Source of the DNA: Streptomyces sp. NBC_01288
Lineage (GTDB): Bacteria > Actinomycetota > Actinomycetes > Streptomycetales > Streptomycetaceae
Direction of reading: 5' to 3'
DNA: 64,000 nucleotides
Assembly: GCF_035982055.1 (NCBI RefSeq)
Contig: NZ_CP108427.1
Span: 4,402,001-4,466,000 of the forward strand
In this document: positions 8,308 to 16,441 of the stretch, in pieces
Position numbering within the stretch: position 1 is the stretch's first letter
Layout of the letters: each line of letters opens with the position of its first letter
The notes under the pieces: generated by a model
The model's database searches: none
Told to the model about the DNA's origin: nothing
What the model saw: the letters and a program-made list of their open reading frames with translations, nothing else
Program-made: the position numbers and the translations under genes

Positions 8308-8763
8308 TCACGCCTCTTCGGGCAGCTCTCCGACCCGGTTCTCCCACTTCGTGGAGAGCACGATCGTCGTACGGGTCCGGGACACACCCTTGGTCCCGCT
8401 GAGCCGCCGGATGGTCTTCTCCAGCCCGTCCACGTCCGGTGCCCGCACCTTCAGCATGTACGAGTCCTCGCCCGCGATGAACCAGCAGTCCTCGATCTCA
8501 CCGAGGTCCTTCATACGGCGCGCCACGTCCTCGTGGTCGGCGGCGTCGGAGAGCGAGATGCCGATCAGGGCGATGACGCCGAGGCCGAGGGAGGCCGAGT
8601 CGACGGTCGCGCGGTAGCCGGTGATGACACCGGCCGCCTCCAGCCGGTTGATGCGGTCGGTGACACTGGGTCCCGACAGGCCGACGAGGCGCCCCAGCTC
8701 CGCGTAGGAGGCCCGGCCGTTCTCTCTCAGGGCCTGGATGAGCTGCCTGTCCACCGCGTCCAT
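8308..8763 (-). CDS. Lrp/AsnC-family transcriptional regulator
   Basis: 151 residues from ATG 8763. The N-terminal HTH reads DRQLIQALRENGRASYAELGRLVGLSGPSVTDRINRLEAAGVI; the C-terminal RAM/ligand domain contains GVIALIGISL, WFIAGEDSYMLKV and SRTRTTIVLSTKWE. Lrp/AsnC proteins bind DNA as oligomers and often sense amino acids. It sits between mqnE and the UbiX-type gene on the same strand, so control of the menaquinone genes is plausible but unproven. The leader at about 8766-8838 has an unusual run of TGATG/CATCA repeats. Confidence 0.9.
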   Translation of the reverse strand: MDAVDRQLIQALRENGRASYAELGRLVGLSGPSVTDRINRLEAAGVITGYRATVDSASLGLGVIALIGISLSDAADHEDVARRMKDLGEIEDCWFIAGEDSYMLKVRAPDVDGLEKTIRRLSGTKGVSRTRTTIVLSTKWENRVGELPEEA

Positions 8764-8857
8764 GCGATCGATTGCCTTCCGGTGATGACGATGACGATGA
8801 AGGTGATGCCGAGAATGTGATGCCGATGAGGATGGATGAATAAGCGGGTGCCGTACG

Positions 8858-9559
8858 TCAGTTGGTGGTGTCGGCGGTGCGGAAGCCGGCGCCGAGGTCG
8901 CCCTTCCACCGCCGGTACAGGTCGTGCTCGACACCCGCCGAGTCCAGGACCCGCCCGGCGACGAAGTCCACCAGGTCCTGGATGTGGGTGGCCCCGGCGT
9001 AGAACCCGGGCGAGGCGGGCACCACGGCCGCGCCCAGGTCGTCCAGGGTCACGAGGTGCCGCAGCGTCTGCCCGTTCAACGGCGTCTCGCGTACGGCGAC
9101 CACCAGCGCGCGCCGCTCCTTGAGGGTGACGCTCGCCGCCCGCTGCAACAGGTCCTTGCTCAGCCCGAGGGCGATCCCGGCGACACACGCGGTCGACGCG
9201 GGCACGACGATCATCCCCTTCGCGGGGTACGACCCCGAGGACGGCCCCGCCGCGAGGTCGCCCGCGCTCCAGTGCCGTACGGCATCGGTGTCGATGGCGG
9301 GCTGGAAGGTGCCGGGCTTGCCGTCGGCGCCGCGGGCCAGCCATTCCCGCAGGTCGTCCTGCCAGTGCGCGTCCCGGAAGGCGATCCCCGTCTCGTCGAG
9401 GAGCGTGAGCCGGGACGCGCGGGACACCACGAGGTCGACACTCTCGCCGGCGTCGAGGAGCGCGCGCAGCACGGCAGCCGCGTATGGGGTGCCGGAAGCG
9501 CCGGACACCCCTACGATCCAAGGCGTACGCCGCGTCTCTCCTGGCTTGACTGGGTTCAC
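8858..9559 (-). CDS. UbiX-type flavin prenyltransferase (menaquinone-associated)
   Basis: 233 residues from GTG 9559. Family motifs: VGVSGASGTPYAAAVLRALL (flavin loop) at about 16-35, SGSYPAKGMIVVPASTACVAGIA in the middle, ERRALVVAVRETPLN and AAVVPASPGFYAGATHIQDLVDFVAGRVLD at the C-terminus. UbiX enzymes prenylate reduced FMN to prenyl-FMN, the cofactor of UbiD decarboxylases. The UbiD-type mqnL is 1.6 kb away, so this gene most likely activates MqnL. An upstream extension of the frame exists but is the antisense of the rhomboid gene. Confidence 0.9.
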   Translation of the reverse strand: MNPVKPGETRRTPWIVGVSGASGTPYAAAVLRALLDAGESVDLVVSRASRLTLLDETGIAFRDAHWQDDLREWLARGADGKPGTFQPAIDTDAVRHWSAGDLAAGPSSGSYPAKGMIVVPASTACVAGIALGLSKDLLQRAASVTLKERRALVVAVRETPLNGQTLRHLVTLDDLGAAVVPASPGFYAGATHIQDLVDFVAGRVLDSAGVEHDLYRRWKGDLGAGFRTADTTN

Positions 9560-9650
9560 GACACCGAGCCTAGCTGGCGTCGCGGGACGGGAACCGGCCA
9601 AGGGTGCCGGGGCGTTCTTCTGTGGGGACGAGTGGACTCTGGGGGGTGCC

Positions 9651-10256
9651 ATGTCCGGTACGGAGTTGGAGTGGTCGCAGAGCGACCGCGCGAAGGCCGC
9701 GGCCAAGCTGATGGTGGGCTGGGTCGCGCTGTTGTGGCTGCTCGAAGTGGTGGACGTGGTGTCCGGCCACGCCCTCGACAGCCTCGGGATCATCCCGCGC
9801 GAGCCGTCCGAGCTGATCGACGTCGTCCCGGCCGCGTTCATCCACTTCGGCTTCGCGCATGTCGCCGCGAACAGCGTCCCGCTGCTGGTGTTCGGCTTCC
9901 TGGCGGCACTGGGCGGCATCCGCCGTTTCCTTCTGATGTCCGCGCTGATCATCGTGGCGGACGGCCTCGGCGTGTGGCTGATATCCCCGGCCCACACGAA
10001 CACGGCGGGCGCGTCGGGCCTGATCTTCGGCCTCTTCGGCTTCCTGCTGACCAGCGGCTTCACCGAGCGCCGCCCACTGGGCATCGCCGTCGGCCTGCTC
10101 ATCGGCGCGGTCTGGGGCACCTCGATCCTGTTCGGCCTGGCGCCCACCCAGTCGGGGGTCAGCTGGCAGGCGCACCTGATCGGGTTGGTGGCGGGGGTGG
10201 GGGCGGCGTTCGTGTTCCGCCGCAGGCCCACCCCGAGGACCGCGCTGACATCGTGA
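9651..10256 (+). CDS. Rhomboid-family intramembrane serine protease
   Basis: 201 residues from ATG 9651, with six probable membrane helices. The catalytic GxSG motif is visible as TAGASGLIFGLFGFLL (Ser near residue 124) and the partner histidine in SWQAHLIGLVAG. A conserved FIHFGFAHVAANSVPLLVFG segment follows the first helices. Rhomboids cleave membrane helices of partner proteins; the substrate is unknown. It is the only plus-strand gene between the menaquinone genes and is divergent from the UbiX-type gene, starting 91 bases from it. Confidence 0.88.
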   Translation: MSGTELEWSQSDRAKAAAKLMVGWVALLWLLEVVDVVSGHALDSLGIIPREPSELIDVVPAAFIHFGFAHVAANSVPLLVFGFLAALGGIRRFLLMSALIIVADGLGVWLISPAHTNTAGASGLIFGLFGFLLTSGFTERRPLGIAVGLLIGAVWGTSILFGLAPTQSGVSWQAHLIGLVAGVGAAFVFRRRPTPRTALTS

Positions 10257-10285
10257 GGCCGCCGCTCGGACGGTGACCCCGCGGC

Positions 10286-11188
10286 TCAGACGCTGAGACC
10301 CCGCACCAGCAGATCCAGCAGCGCACACACGAACAGGGCGATCCCGATGAACCCGTTGACGCTGAAGAACGCCCGGTTCAACCGCGAAAGATCATGCGGC
10401 CGGACGATCGAGTGCTCGTACACGAACGCGCCCGCGACGATCAGCAGCCCGAACCAGAAGAAGGCGCCGGCGCCGGTGGCCGCGCCGTACCAGGCCAGCA
10501 GGGCGGTCGTGATCGCGTGGCAGACGCGGGCGCCCCAGATCGACGCCGGGATGCCGAAGCGGGCCGGGACCGACATGACGCCGATCTCGCGGTCGGTCTC
10601 GATGTCCTGGCAGGCGTAGATCAGGTCGAAGCCGCCGATCCAGATGCCGACGGCGAGACCGAGGATCACCGCGTCCCAGGACCATTCGCCGGTGATCGCC
10701 AGCCAGCCGCCGACCGGGCCCATGGCCTGCGCGAGACCGAGGATCGCCTGCGGAAAGTTCGTGAACCGCTTGCCGTAGGGATAGACCACCATCGGGATCA
10801 CCGCGATGGGGGCCAGCGCCAGACACAACGGGTTCAGGAGTGCGGCCGAGCCCAGGAAGACGACCAGGGCGACGAGCGCGCCGGTCCACGCGTGCTTGAC
10901 CGACATCGCACCCGTCACCAACTCGCGGTGCGCGGTGCGCGGGTTACGGGCGTCGATCTCCCGGTCGATGATCCGGTTGACCGCCATCGCGAACGTCCGC
11001 AGCCCCACCATGCAGATGGTGACCAGCAGCAGCCGCCCCCAGTGGATGTTCTCGTCCAGCTCGAACATCGCGGTCAGCGCGGCGATGTACGCGAAGGGCA
11101 GGGCGAAGACGGAGTGCTCGATCATGACGAGGCGTAGGAACGCCTTGGTGCGCCCCGGCTGCGGGATCGCGGCTGATGCGCTGCTCAC
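10286..11188 (-). CDS. mqnP: Menaquinone prenyltransferase (UbiA family)
   Basis: 300 residues, about eight membrane helices. The two prenyl-diphosphate/magnesium motifs are visible: NRIIDREIDARN near residues 70-80 and the C-terminal DLIYACQDIETDREIG. MqnP attaches the polyprenyl chain to 1,4-dihydroxy-6-naphthoate in the futalosine pathway. The GTG start at 11188 overlaps the TGA stop of mqnL (11185-11187) as GTGA, so the two are translationally coupled. The paired order supports the MqnP call over UbiA or heme O synthase. Confidence 0.92.
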   Translation of the reverse strand: MSSASAAIPQPGRTKAFLRLVMIEHSVFALPFAYIAALTAMFELDENIHWGRLLLVTICMVGLRTFAMAVNRIIDREIDARNPRTAHRELVTGAMSVKHAWTGALVALVVFLGSAALLNPLCLALAPIAVIPMVVYPYGKRFTNFPQAILGLAQAMGPVGGWLAITGEWSWDAVILGLAVGIWIGGFDLIYACQDIETDREIGVMSVPARFGIPASIWGARVCHAITTALLAWYGAATGAGAFFWFGLLIVAGAFVYEHSIVRPHDLSRLNRAFFSVNGFIGIALFVCALLDLLVRGLSV

Positions 11189-12639
11189 GAAAGTCCGTAC
11201 TCCTTCCACCGGCGGTCGACCTTCGCCGCCGTCTCCGGGTCGGACAGCACCATCTCGGGCCAGCCGCCGTCCCGCGTGTACCCCTCTTCGGGCCACTTCC
11301 TCGTCGCGTCGATCCCCGCCTTGCCGCCCCAGAACTGCTGGTAGGAGGCATGGTCGAGATGATCGACGGGTCCTTCCACGACCGAGAGATCGCGGGCGTA
11401 GTCCGTGTTGCCGAGGGCCCGCCACGCGACCTCGTGCAGATCGTGGACGTCGCAGTCGGCGTCGACGACCACGATCAGCTTGGTCAGGGACATCATGTGC
11501 GCACCCCAGACCGCGTGCATCACCTTCTGCGCGTGCTTCGGGTACTTCTTGTCGATGGAGACGATCGCGCAGTTGTGGAATCCGCCCGCTTCGGGCAGGT
11601 GGTAGTCCACGATGTCCGGCACGATGATCTTCAGCAGCGGCAGAAAGAACCGCTCCGTGGCGCGCCCCAGCGGTCCGTCCTCCGTCGGAGGCCGGCCTAC
11701 GACGATCGACTGAAGCAACGGCCGCTTGCGCATCGTCACGCAGTCGATGGTCAGCGCGGGGAAGGGTTCCTGCGGCGTGTAGAACCCGGTGTGGTCCCCG
11801 AACGGCCCCTCCGGCAGCATCTCGCCGGGCTCCAGCCACCCCTCGATGACGACCTCGGCCTGTGCCGGCACCTGCAACGGCACGGTCTTGCAGTCGACCA
11901 TCTCGATCCGCTTGCCCGCGATGAACCCGGCGAAGAGGTACTCGTCGATGTCACCGGGAAGGGGCGCGGTGGAGGCGTAGGTCACGGCGGGCGGACACCC
12001 GAAGGCGATCGCGACCGGCAGCCGCTCACCCTTCCTGGCCGCGACCTGATAGTGGTTCCGGCTGTCCTTGTGGATCTGCCAGTGCATGCCGATGGTGCGC
12101 TTGTCGTGGCGCTGGAGCCGGTACAGCCCGAGATTACGGACCCCGCTCTCCGGGTCCTTCGTGTGCGTGAGCCCGAGGTTGAAGAAGGACCCGCCGTCCT
12201 GCGGCCAGGTGAAGAGGGCGGGCAGCGCGTCGAGGTCGACGTCATCGCCCGTGAGCACCACCTCCTGCACCGGCGCTTCCTTGACTTTCTTCGGCGGTAC
12301 GTGGGTCATCGAGCCGAGCTTCCCGAAGGCGTCCCGCACCCCCACGAACCCCTGCGGCAGTTCGGGCCGCAGCAGCCCGCCGATCTTCTCGGAGATGTCG
12401 CCGTACGACTTCAGCCCCAGGGCCTTGAGCAGCCGCCGGTCGGTCCCGAAGACGTTCATGGCGAGGGGCATGGAGGACCCCTTCACCTTCTCGAAGAGAA
12501 GCGCGGGCCCACCGGCCTTCTGGACCCGGTCGACGATCTCCCCGACCTCCAGATAGGGGTCCACCTCGGCCTTGATGCGCTTGAGGTCTCCCTCGCGCTC
12601 CAGTGCCCTGAGCAGGGAGCGAAGATCGTCGTAAGCCAT
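11185..12639 (-). CDS. mqnL: UbiD-family decarboxylase of menaquinone biosynthesis
   Basis: 484 residues, normal for UbiD. Recognisable segments: LRSLLRALEREGDLKRI at the N-terminus, MNVFGTDRRLLKALG, the cofactor/active-site region EGWLEPGEMLPEGPFGDHTGFY, and FLPLLKIIVPDIVDYHLPEAGGFHNCAIVSIDK. It should decarboxylate the prenylated 1,4-dihydroxy-6-naphthoate using prenyl-FMN from the UbiX-type protein nearby. The gene is followed with a 4-base overlap by mqnP, so it heads an mqnL-mqnP unit. Confidence 0.93.
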   Translation of the reverse strand: MAYDDLRSLLRALEREGDLKRIKAEVDPYLEVGEIVDRVQKAGGPALLFEKVKGSSMPLAMNVFGTDRRLLKALGLKSYGDISEKIGGLLRPELPQGFVGVRDAFGKLGSMTHVPPKKVKEAPVQEVVLTGDDVDLDALPALFTWPQDGGSFFNLGLTHTKDPESGVRNLGLYRLQRHDKRTIGMHWQIHKDSRNHYQVAARKGERLPVAIAFGCPPAVTYASTAPLPGDIDEYLFAGFIAGKRIEMVDCKTVPLQVPAQAEVVIEGWLEPGEMLPEGPFGDHTGFYTPQEPFPALTIDCVTMRKRPLLQSIVVGRPPTEDGPLGRATERFFLPLLKIIVPDIVDYHLPEAGGFHNCAIVSIDKKYPKHAQKVMHAVWGAHMMSLTKLIVVVDADCDVHDLHEVAWRALGNTDYARDLSVVEGPVDHLDHASYQQFWGGKAGIDATRKWPEEGYTRDGGWPEMVLSDPETAAKVDRRWKEYGLS

Positions 12640-12714
12640 GTGTCCAAGTATCTGCCACCCGCTAACCTGACCCCGTCACCGGGGCCGTCCACCACTCAGG
12701 AGAATCTCGCCACC

Positions 12715-13026
12715 ATGCTCAGGTATCTGCCCTTCCTGCTGGTCCTGGCTCTGTGGATCTACGCCTTCGTGGACTGCCTGAACACGCCCGAGGAGGACGT
12801 GCGGGGCATGCCGAAGCTGGCGTGGGTGTTCGTGATCCTGCTCTTCGGCGAGGTGCTGGTCGGTCCGATCGCGTGGCTGATCGCGGGCCGGGCGCGGCGC
12901 ACCGGGGCCGAGTCGACGGCCGCGCCGGGCCAGTGGATCGCGCCGGACGACAACCCCGAGTTCCTGAAGTCCCTGAACAAGGACGACCTCAAGGACGACC
13001 TCAAGGACGATCCCAAGCCCGAGTGA
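12715..13026 (+). CDS. Small membrane protein with PLDc_N-type N-terminus
   Basis: 103 residues: a short hydrophobic start (MLRYLPFLLVLALWIYAFVDCL), a second helix (AWVFVILLFGEVLVGPIAWLIAG), then a hydrophilic tail. The WIYAFVDCL...PKLAWV..IL..GP.AWL pattern is that of the cardiolipin-synthase N-terminal (PLDc_N) family, which has no catalytic residues. The C-terminus has a short charged repeat (KDDLKDDLKDDPK). It is divergent from mqnL, with AGGAG 12 bases before the ATG. Confidence 0.82.
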   Translation: MLRYLPFLLVLALWIYAFVDCLNTPEEDVRGMPKLAWVFVILLFGEVLVGPIAWLIAGRARRTGAESTAAPGQWIAPDDNPEFLKSLNKDDLKDDLKDDPKPE

Positions 13027-13123
13027 CGTCACGCGATACGTGCAGGTTGTACGCCGGTGAGCGGCCCGGTACGGACAATGCGCCTCTGGGCCCGGACCGG
13101 CAGGAACCGGACACTTACCTCGC

Positions 13124-14563
13124 ATGACGACTGCTCCCGCCGACTCGACCGGCACCCTCGCCCCCGAATACGGTGACAAGGTCATCGCCGTAGAGACGGC
13201 CGGTGCCGAACCGATCCCCGACGCCGAACGCCATGGCAGCCCGCTCCAGCTCCTCTGGACCTGGGCCTCCCCGAACATCGAGTTCGCGACCGTCTACATC
13301 GGCGTGATCTCGGTCCTCTTCTTCGGCCTGAGCTTCTGGCAGGCGACCGCGGCGATCGTCCTGGGCACGGGCCTGGGCGCGATCACGCAGGGCTTCCTCT
13401 CCCTGGACGGCCCGCGCTTCGGCGTCCCGCAGATGGTGATCGGCCGCTTCTCCTTCGGCTTCCGCGGCAACATCATCCCGTCGGCGGCCAACGGCCTTGT
13501 GGCGGGCGTCGGTTGGTTCGCGGTGAACAGCGTGAGCGCGGCGTTCGCACTCAACACGCTGACGGGTCTACGACCTCTCCCGTCCCTGCTGCTGGTGGTC
13601 GTGGCGGAGATCCTCATCGGCTTCATCGGCCACAACTTCGTGCACACCTTCGAGAAGTACGCGTTCCCGGCGCTCGCGGTGATCTTCCTGCTGGCCGGCG
13701 TCTGGACCTTCAAGGACGCGCACCTCGGCGGGGGCGGCACGGGCGGCGGAGTGGGCGGTTTCCTGCTCGCGCTCAGCGCGGCCTGGGGCTACGCGGCGGG
13801 CTGGAACCCGTACGCCACGGACTACGCGCGCTACCTCCCCCGCACGGCGAACAAGTTCAAGACGGTCCTGTACCCGGCGCTGGGCCTGTTCGTCTCGGTG
13901 ACGTTCGTGGCGGTGATGGGAGCGGCCTCGGCAACGCTCCTCGCCCCCAAGGACGCAACCCCGACGGCGGCCTTCACCGGCCATCTCCCGTCCTGGCTCG
14001 CCAACTTGGTGCTGCTCGCGATCATCCTCGGCGCGATCTCGGCGAACGCCCTGAACGTCTACTCCGGCGCGATGTCCCTCACGGCGCTGGGTCTGAAGCT
14101 CCCCGCGTGGCTGAACCGCAGCGTCCTGGTCGTGGTGTCCGGAGTGGCCGGTACGGCGGCGGCGTGGGCGTCACTGTCCGACGCGGGTTCGGCGTACGAG
14201 GCGTTCCTGCTGGTGATCGCGTACTGGGTGGCGCCGTGGCTGGGCGTGGTGCTGGTGGAGCGCTGGTTCCAGTCACGCGGCACGACGACAACTTCGGAGC
14301 TGGCCCCCCGCCTGACCGACCCCACCTTCACCAACTGGCCAGGCCTGGCAGCCCTGTTGATCGGCATCGGCGTCTCGGTCCCGCTCTTCTCCAACCAGGA
14401 GGACTACGTCGGCTACGTCCCGAAGCACTGGCCGTCCTTCGGCGACAGCACGCCGATCGTGGGCTTCGTGCTGAGCGCGGTGCTGTACGTGGCGTTCACT
14501 CGTATCGCCGGACGGACCTCGACGCCCGCCTCGACATCGGCGTCCGCTCAGGCCGAGGCCTGA
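13124..14563 (+). CDS. NCS1-family purine/cytosine permease
   Basis: 479 residues with about 12 membrane helices. Typical NCS1 segments: WTWASPNIEFATVYIGVIS in helix 1, GPRFGVPQMVIGRFSFGFRGN, WGYAAGWNPYATDYARYLP and ANALNVYSGAMSLTALG. It should import a nucleobase or related compound with a cation. Its last 16 bases overlap the end of the convergent gene at 14548-15039. No purine enzyme is adjacent; the PucR/deaminase pair lies 7 kb to the right. Confidence 0.88.
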   Translation: MTTAPADSTGTLAPEYGDKVIAVETAGAEPIPDAERHGSPLQLLWTWASPNIEFATVYIGVISVLFFGLSFWQATAAIVLGTGLGAITQGFLSLDGPRFGVPQMVIGRFSFGFRGNIIPSAANGLVAGVGWFAVNSVSAAFALNTLTGLRPLPSLLLVVVAEILIGFIGHNFVHTFEKYAFPALAVIFLLAGVWTFKDAHLGGGGTGGGVGGFLLALSAAWGYAAGWNPYATDYARYLPRTANKFKTVLYPALGLFVSVTFVAVMGAASATLLAPKDATPTAAFTGHLPSWLANLVLLAIILGAISANALNVYSGAMSLTALGLKLPAWLNRSVLVVVSGVAGTAAAWASLSDAGSAYEAFLLVIAYWVAPWLGVVLVERWFQSRGTTTTSELAPRLTDPTFTNWPGLAALLIGIGVSVPLFSNQEDYVGYVPKHWPSFGDSTPIVGFVLSAVLYVAFTRIAGRTSTPASTSASAQAEA

Positions 14564-15039
14564 CGGTTGTAGAACGGGACGGTCCGGTCCCACTCCTCAC
14601 GCAGGGTCTTCTCCATGAAGCTCTCCAGCAGGCCGCCGACGCCGAAGATCTTCGCCTCGTAGGTGAAGTCCAGGCGGAGGCGGCTGCGGACGGCGTCGAC
14701 GTCCTCGACCCTCAGCTGACCTTCGTGGCGGATCTTGTCCGCCTGGCTGCTCGGCGTGACCTTCCAGGTCCACAGCCGGTCCGCCTTCTCGAAGGTCCCG
14801 TCCTCGACCTCGCTGAAGTTGGCGCCGAGCAACTTGGTCACGGGGTCGGGCAGTTGCAGTGAGCGCTGGAACACGGTGCGCCGGACAACCCGCTCGTCGC
14901 TCTCACGCCGCCCCGACATCGAGTAGCTCTTGTACGCCAACTCGCCCTTGTACAGGTCCTCTTCACGCGCCGAATCAAGAAACCAGACGAAGAACCCGTC
15001 GGGAGCACCGGCCACGTCATAGGTAAGGGTGAACTTCAT
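14548..15039 (-). CDS. START-like protein, DUF2505 type
   Basis: 163 residues, no signal peptide or membrane helix. The pattern of a first strand (MKFTLTYDVAGAPDGFFVWF), a middle of alternating strands and a long C-terminal helix (LLESFMEKTLREEWDRTVPFYN) fits the Bet v1/START-like fold of the DUF2505 family, which often binds lipids or hydrophobic ligands. The ligand is unknown. It is convergent with the permease, sharing 16 bases. Confidence 0.7.
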   Translation of the reverse strand: MKFTLTYDVAGAPDGFFVWFLDSAREEDLYKGELAYKSYSMSGRRESDERVVRRTVFQRSLQLPDPVTKLLGANFSEVEDGTFEKADRLWTWKVTPSSQADKIRHEGQLRVEDVDAVRSRLRLDFTYEAKIFGVGGLLESFMEKTLREEWDRTVPFYNRQASA

Positions 15040-15051
15040 ACACGCAAAGTA

Positions 15052-15255
15052 TCAGCGCAGGCACGCACCGTGAGCGGCAGTGAACGCAGACCAAGCGGAA
15101 CGGGTGACGACCAGCACCGGGCCGTTGACCAACTTACTGTCACGCACCGGCACCACGGCGGGGAAAGCGGGGGCGATTTCCACGCAGTTGCCGCCGTTGT
15201 CGCCGCTGTAGCTGCTCTTGATCCAAGCCGCCGCGCTCAACTCATGCCTGTCCAT
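15052..15255 (-). CDS. DUF397 protein, first copy
   Basis: 67 residues from ATG 15255. The DUF397 core is clear: WIKSSYSGDNGGNCVEIA, VPVRDSKLVNGPVLVVTRSAWSAFTAA. DUF397 proteins occur next to DUF5753/XRE regulators and are thought to act with them, in a toxin-antitoxin-like or developmental manner. It is a near duplicate of the gene at 15305-15496 and lies 49 bases downstream of it. Confidence 0.88.
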   Translation of the reverse strand: MDRHELSAAAWIKSSYSGDNGGNCVEIAPAFPAVVPVRDSKLVNGPVLVVTRSAWSAFTAAHGACLR

Positions 15256-15304
15256 GACGATCAGGGTTAGGCATGAACTACCGCCCAGCAAAGGGGCGTT
15301 CAAG

Positions 15305-15496
15305 TCAGCGAAGAGCACCCGTGAACGCCGACCAAGCAGCACGAGTGACGACGAGCACCGGGCCCTCGACGACCTTGCTGTCACGCACCGGCACCACGGC
15401 GGGGAAAGCGGAGACGATTTCCACGCAGTCGCCGCCGTTCTCGCCGCTGTAGCTGCTCTTGACCCAAGTCGCCGCGCCGAACTGGTGCCTGTCCAT
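15305..15496 (-). CDS. DUF397 protein, second copy
   Basis: 63 residues: WVKSSYSGENGGDCVEIVSAFPAVVPVRDSKVVEGP... It is strikingly similar to its neighbour, showing a recent tandem duplication. Its 5' 116 bases also encode, in another frame, the C-terminal tail of the HTH regulator (15381-16325), an unusually long same-strand overlap. Translation is probably coupled to the regulator. Confidence 0.87.
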   Translation of the reverse strand: MDRHQFGAATWVKSSYSGENGGDCVEIVSAFPAVVPVRDSKVVEGPVLVVTRAAWSAFTGALR

Positions 15497-16325
15497 GGTG
15501 CTCGTAACCCTCCATCACGTCGCTGATCAGAGCGGCGGATTCGCGGGCTGACAGGATGTCCGCCCTGAGCACATCATAGGCCTGGCTGTGCCTCGCGAAG
15601 ACGGCCGGATCGTCGCTGAAATGGCCACGATCCAGCGACTCCGAGTACACCCAGCGGTGCCCATCAGGCAGTTCGATCAGCGACATCGACACGTTGGGGC
15701 GCAGAAGTTCGGGGTAACCCGCTGGAGCCACCTGGATACGGATGTTGGGGCGTCGACCGACACTCAGCAGGTGCTCGCACTGCTTCCGCATGACCTCCGC
15801 GCCTCCCACCGTGTTGCGCAGACAACTCTCGTCCAGGATGGCGACGTACAACGGGCCGTCCTCGGCGAGGAAGCGCGGTTGGCGGCTCAGCCTGGCCCGA
15901 ACACGCTCCTCCACCTCCTCACCGCTCGCGATCCGGGAGAACAGGGCGTGCGCGTAAGCCGGCGTCTGCAACAGCCCTGGCATGACGCGCTCTTGATACG
16001 CCCGCAGCGCGACAGCTTGCGCATCCATCTCAGCTCGCCGCTCGAACCAATCGGGGTGCTGCACCTCGGGATACCAGTCGATCTGGCGCCACATCCGCAG
16101 CAACGCCCCACCCGTGTGCAGGATTTCGTCACACGTCTTCGCGAACGACTCCTGCGGAACCCGTGTGCCCGCCTCGATCTTGGCCACATGCGAACGGTCG
16201 CAGTGAAGCTGCCGGGCCAAAGCCTCCTGCGTCAGCAACTCGGTCTCGCGATAGAACCGGAGTAAGTCGCCGAACAGCACCGCGTTACTGACCCCGCCCG
16301 TGGCCTCCGCGTTGCGATAGGTCAC
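15381..16325 (-). CDS. XRE-type HTH regulator with DUF5753 domain
   Basis: 314 residues from GTG 16325. The HTH (LTQEALARQLHCDRSHVAKIEAGTRVPQESFAKTCDEIL) covers about residues 30-70; the DUF5753 domain follows with RAYQERVMPGLLQTPAYAHALF, SRQPRFLAEDGPLYVAILDESCL and SVGRRPNIRIQVAP. The last 40 residues, Arg/Gln-rich, lie inside the downstream DUF397 gene and look like read-through rather than domain. Codon 21 (16263-16265) is TTA, so translation should depend on bldA. With the two DUF397 genes it forms the standard regulator/DUF397 module of streptomycetes. Confidence 0.9.
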   Translation of the reverse strand: MTYRNAEATGGVSNAVLFGDLLRFYRETELLTQEALARQLHCDRSHVAKIEAGTRVPQESFAKTCDEILHTGGALLRMWRQIDWYPEVQHPDWFERRAEMDAQAVALRAYQERVMPGLLQTPAYAHALFSRIASGEEVEERVRARLSRQPRFLAEDGPLYVAILDESCLRNTVGGAEVMRKQCEHLLSVGRRPNIRIQVAPAGYPELLRPNVSMSLIELPDGHRWVYSESLDRGHFSDDPAVFARHSQAYDVLRADILSARESAALISDVMEGYEHHGQAPVRRGDLGQEQLQRRERRRLRGNRLRFPRRGAGA

Positions 16326-16441
16326 CGAACCCGCCCCCCTCCGTGGCAATAGCCCAATGGCACGCGCCAAGCATTGATACGCACCGTTCCCCTGGGCGAC
16401 TCTCAATACACCCAGAGTGATGAAGTGGCCCCGGAGTGAAC

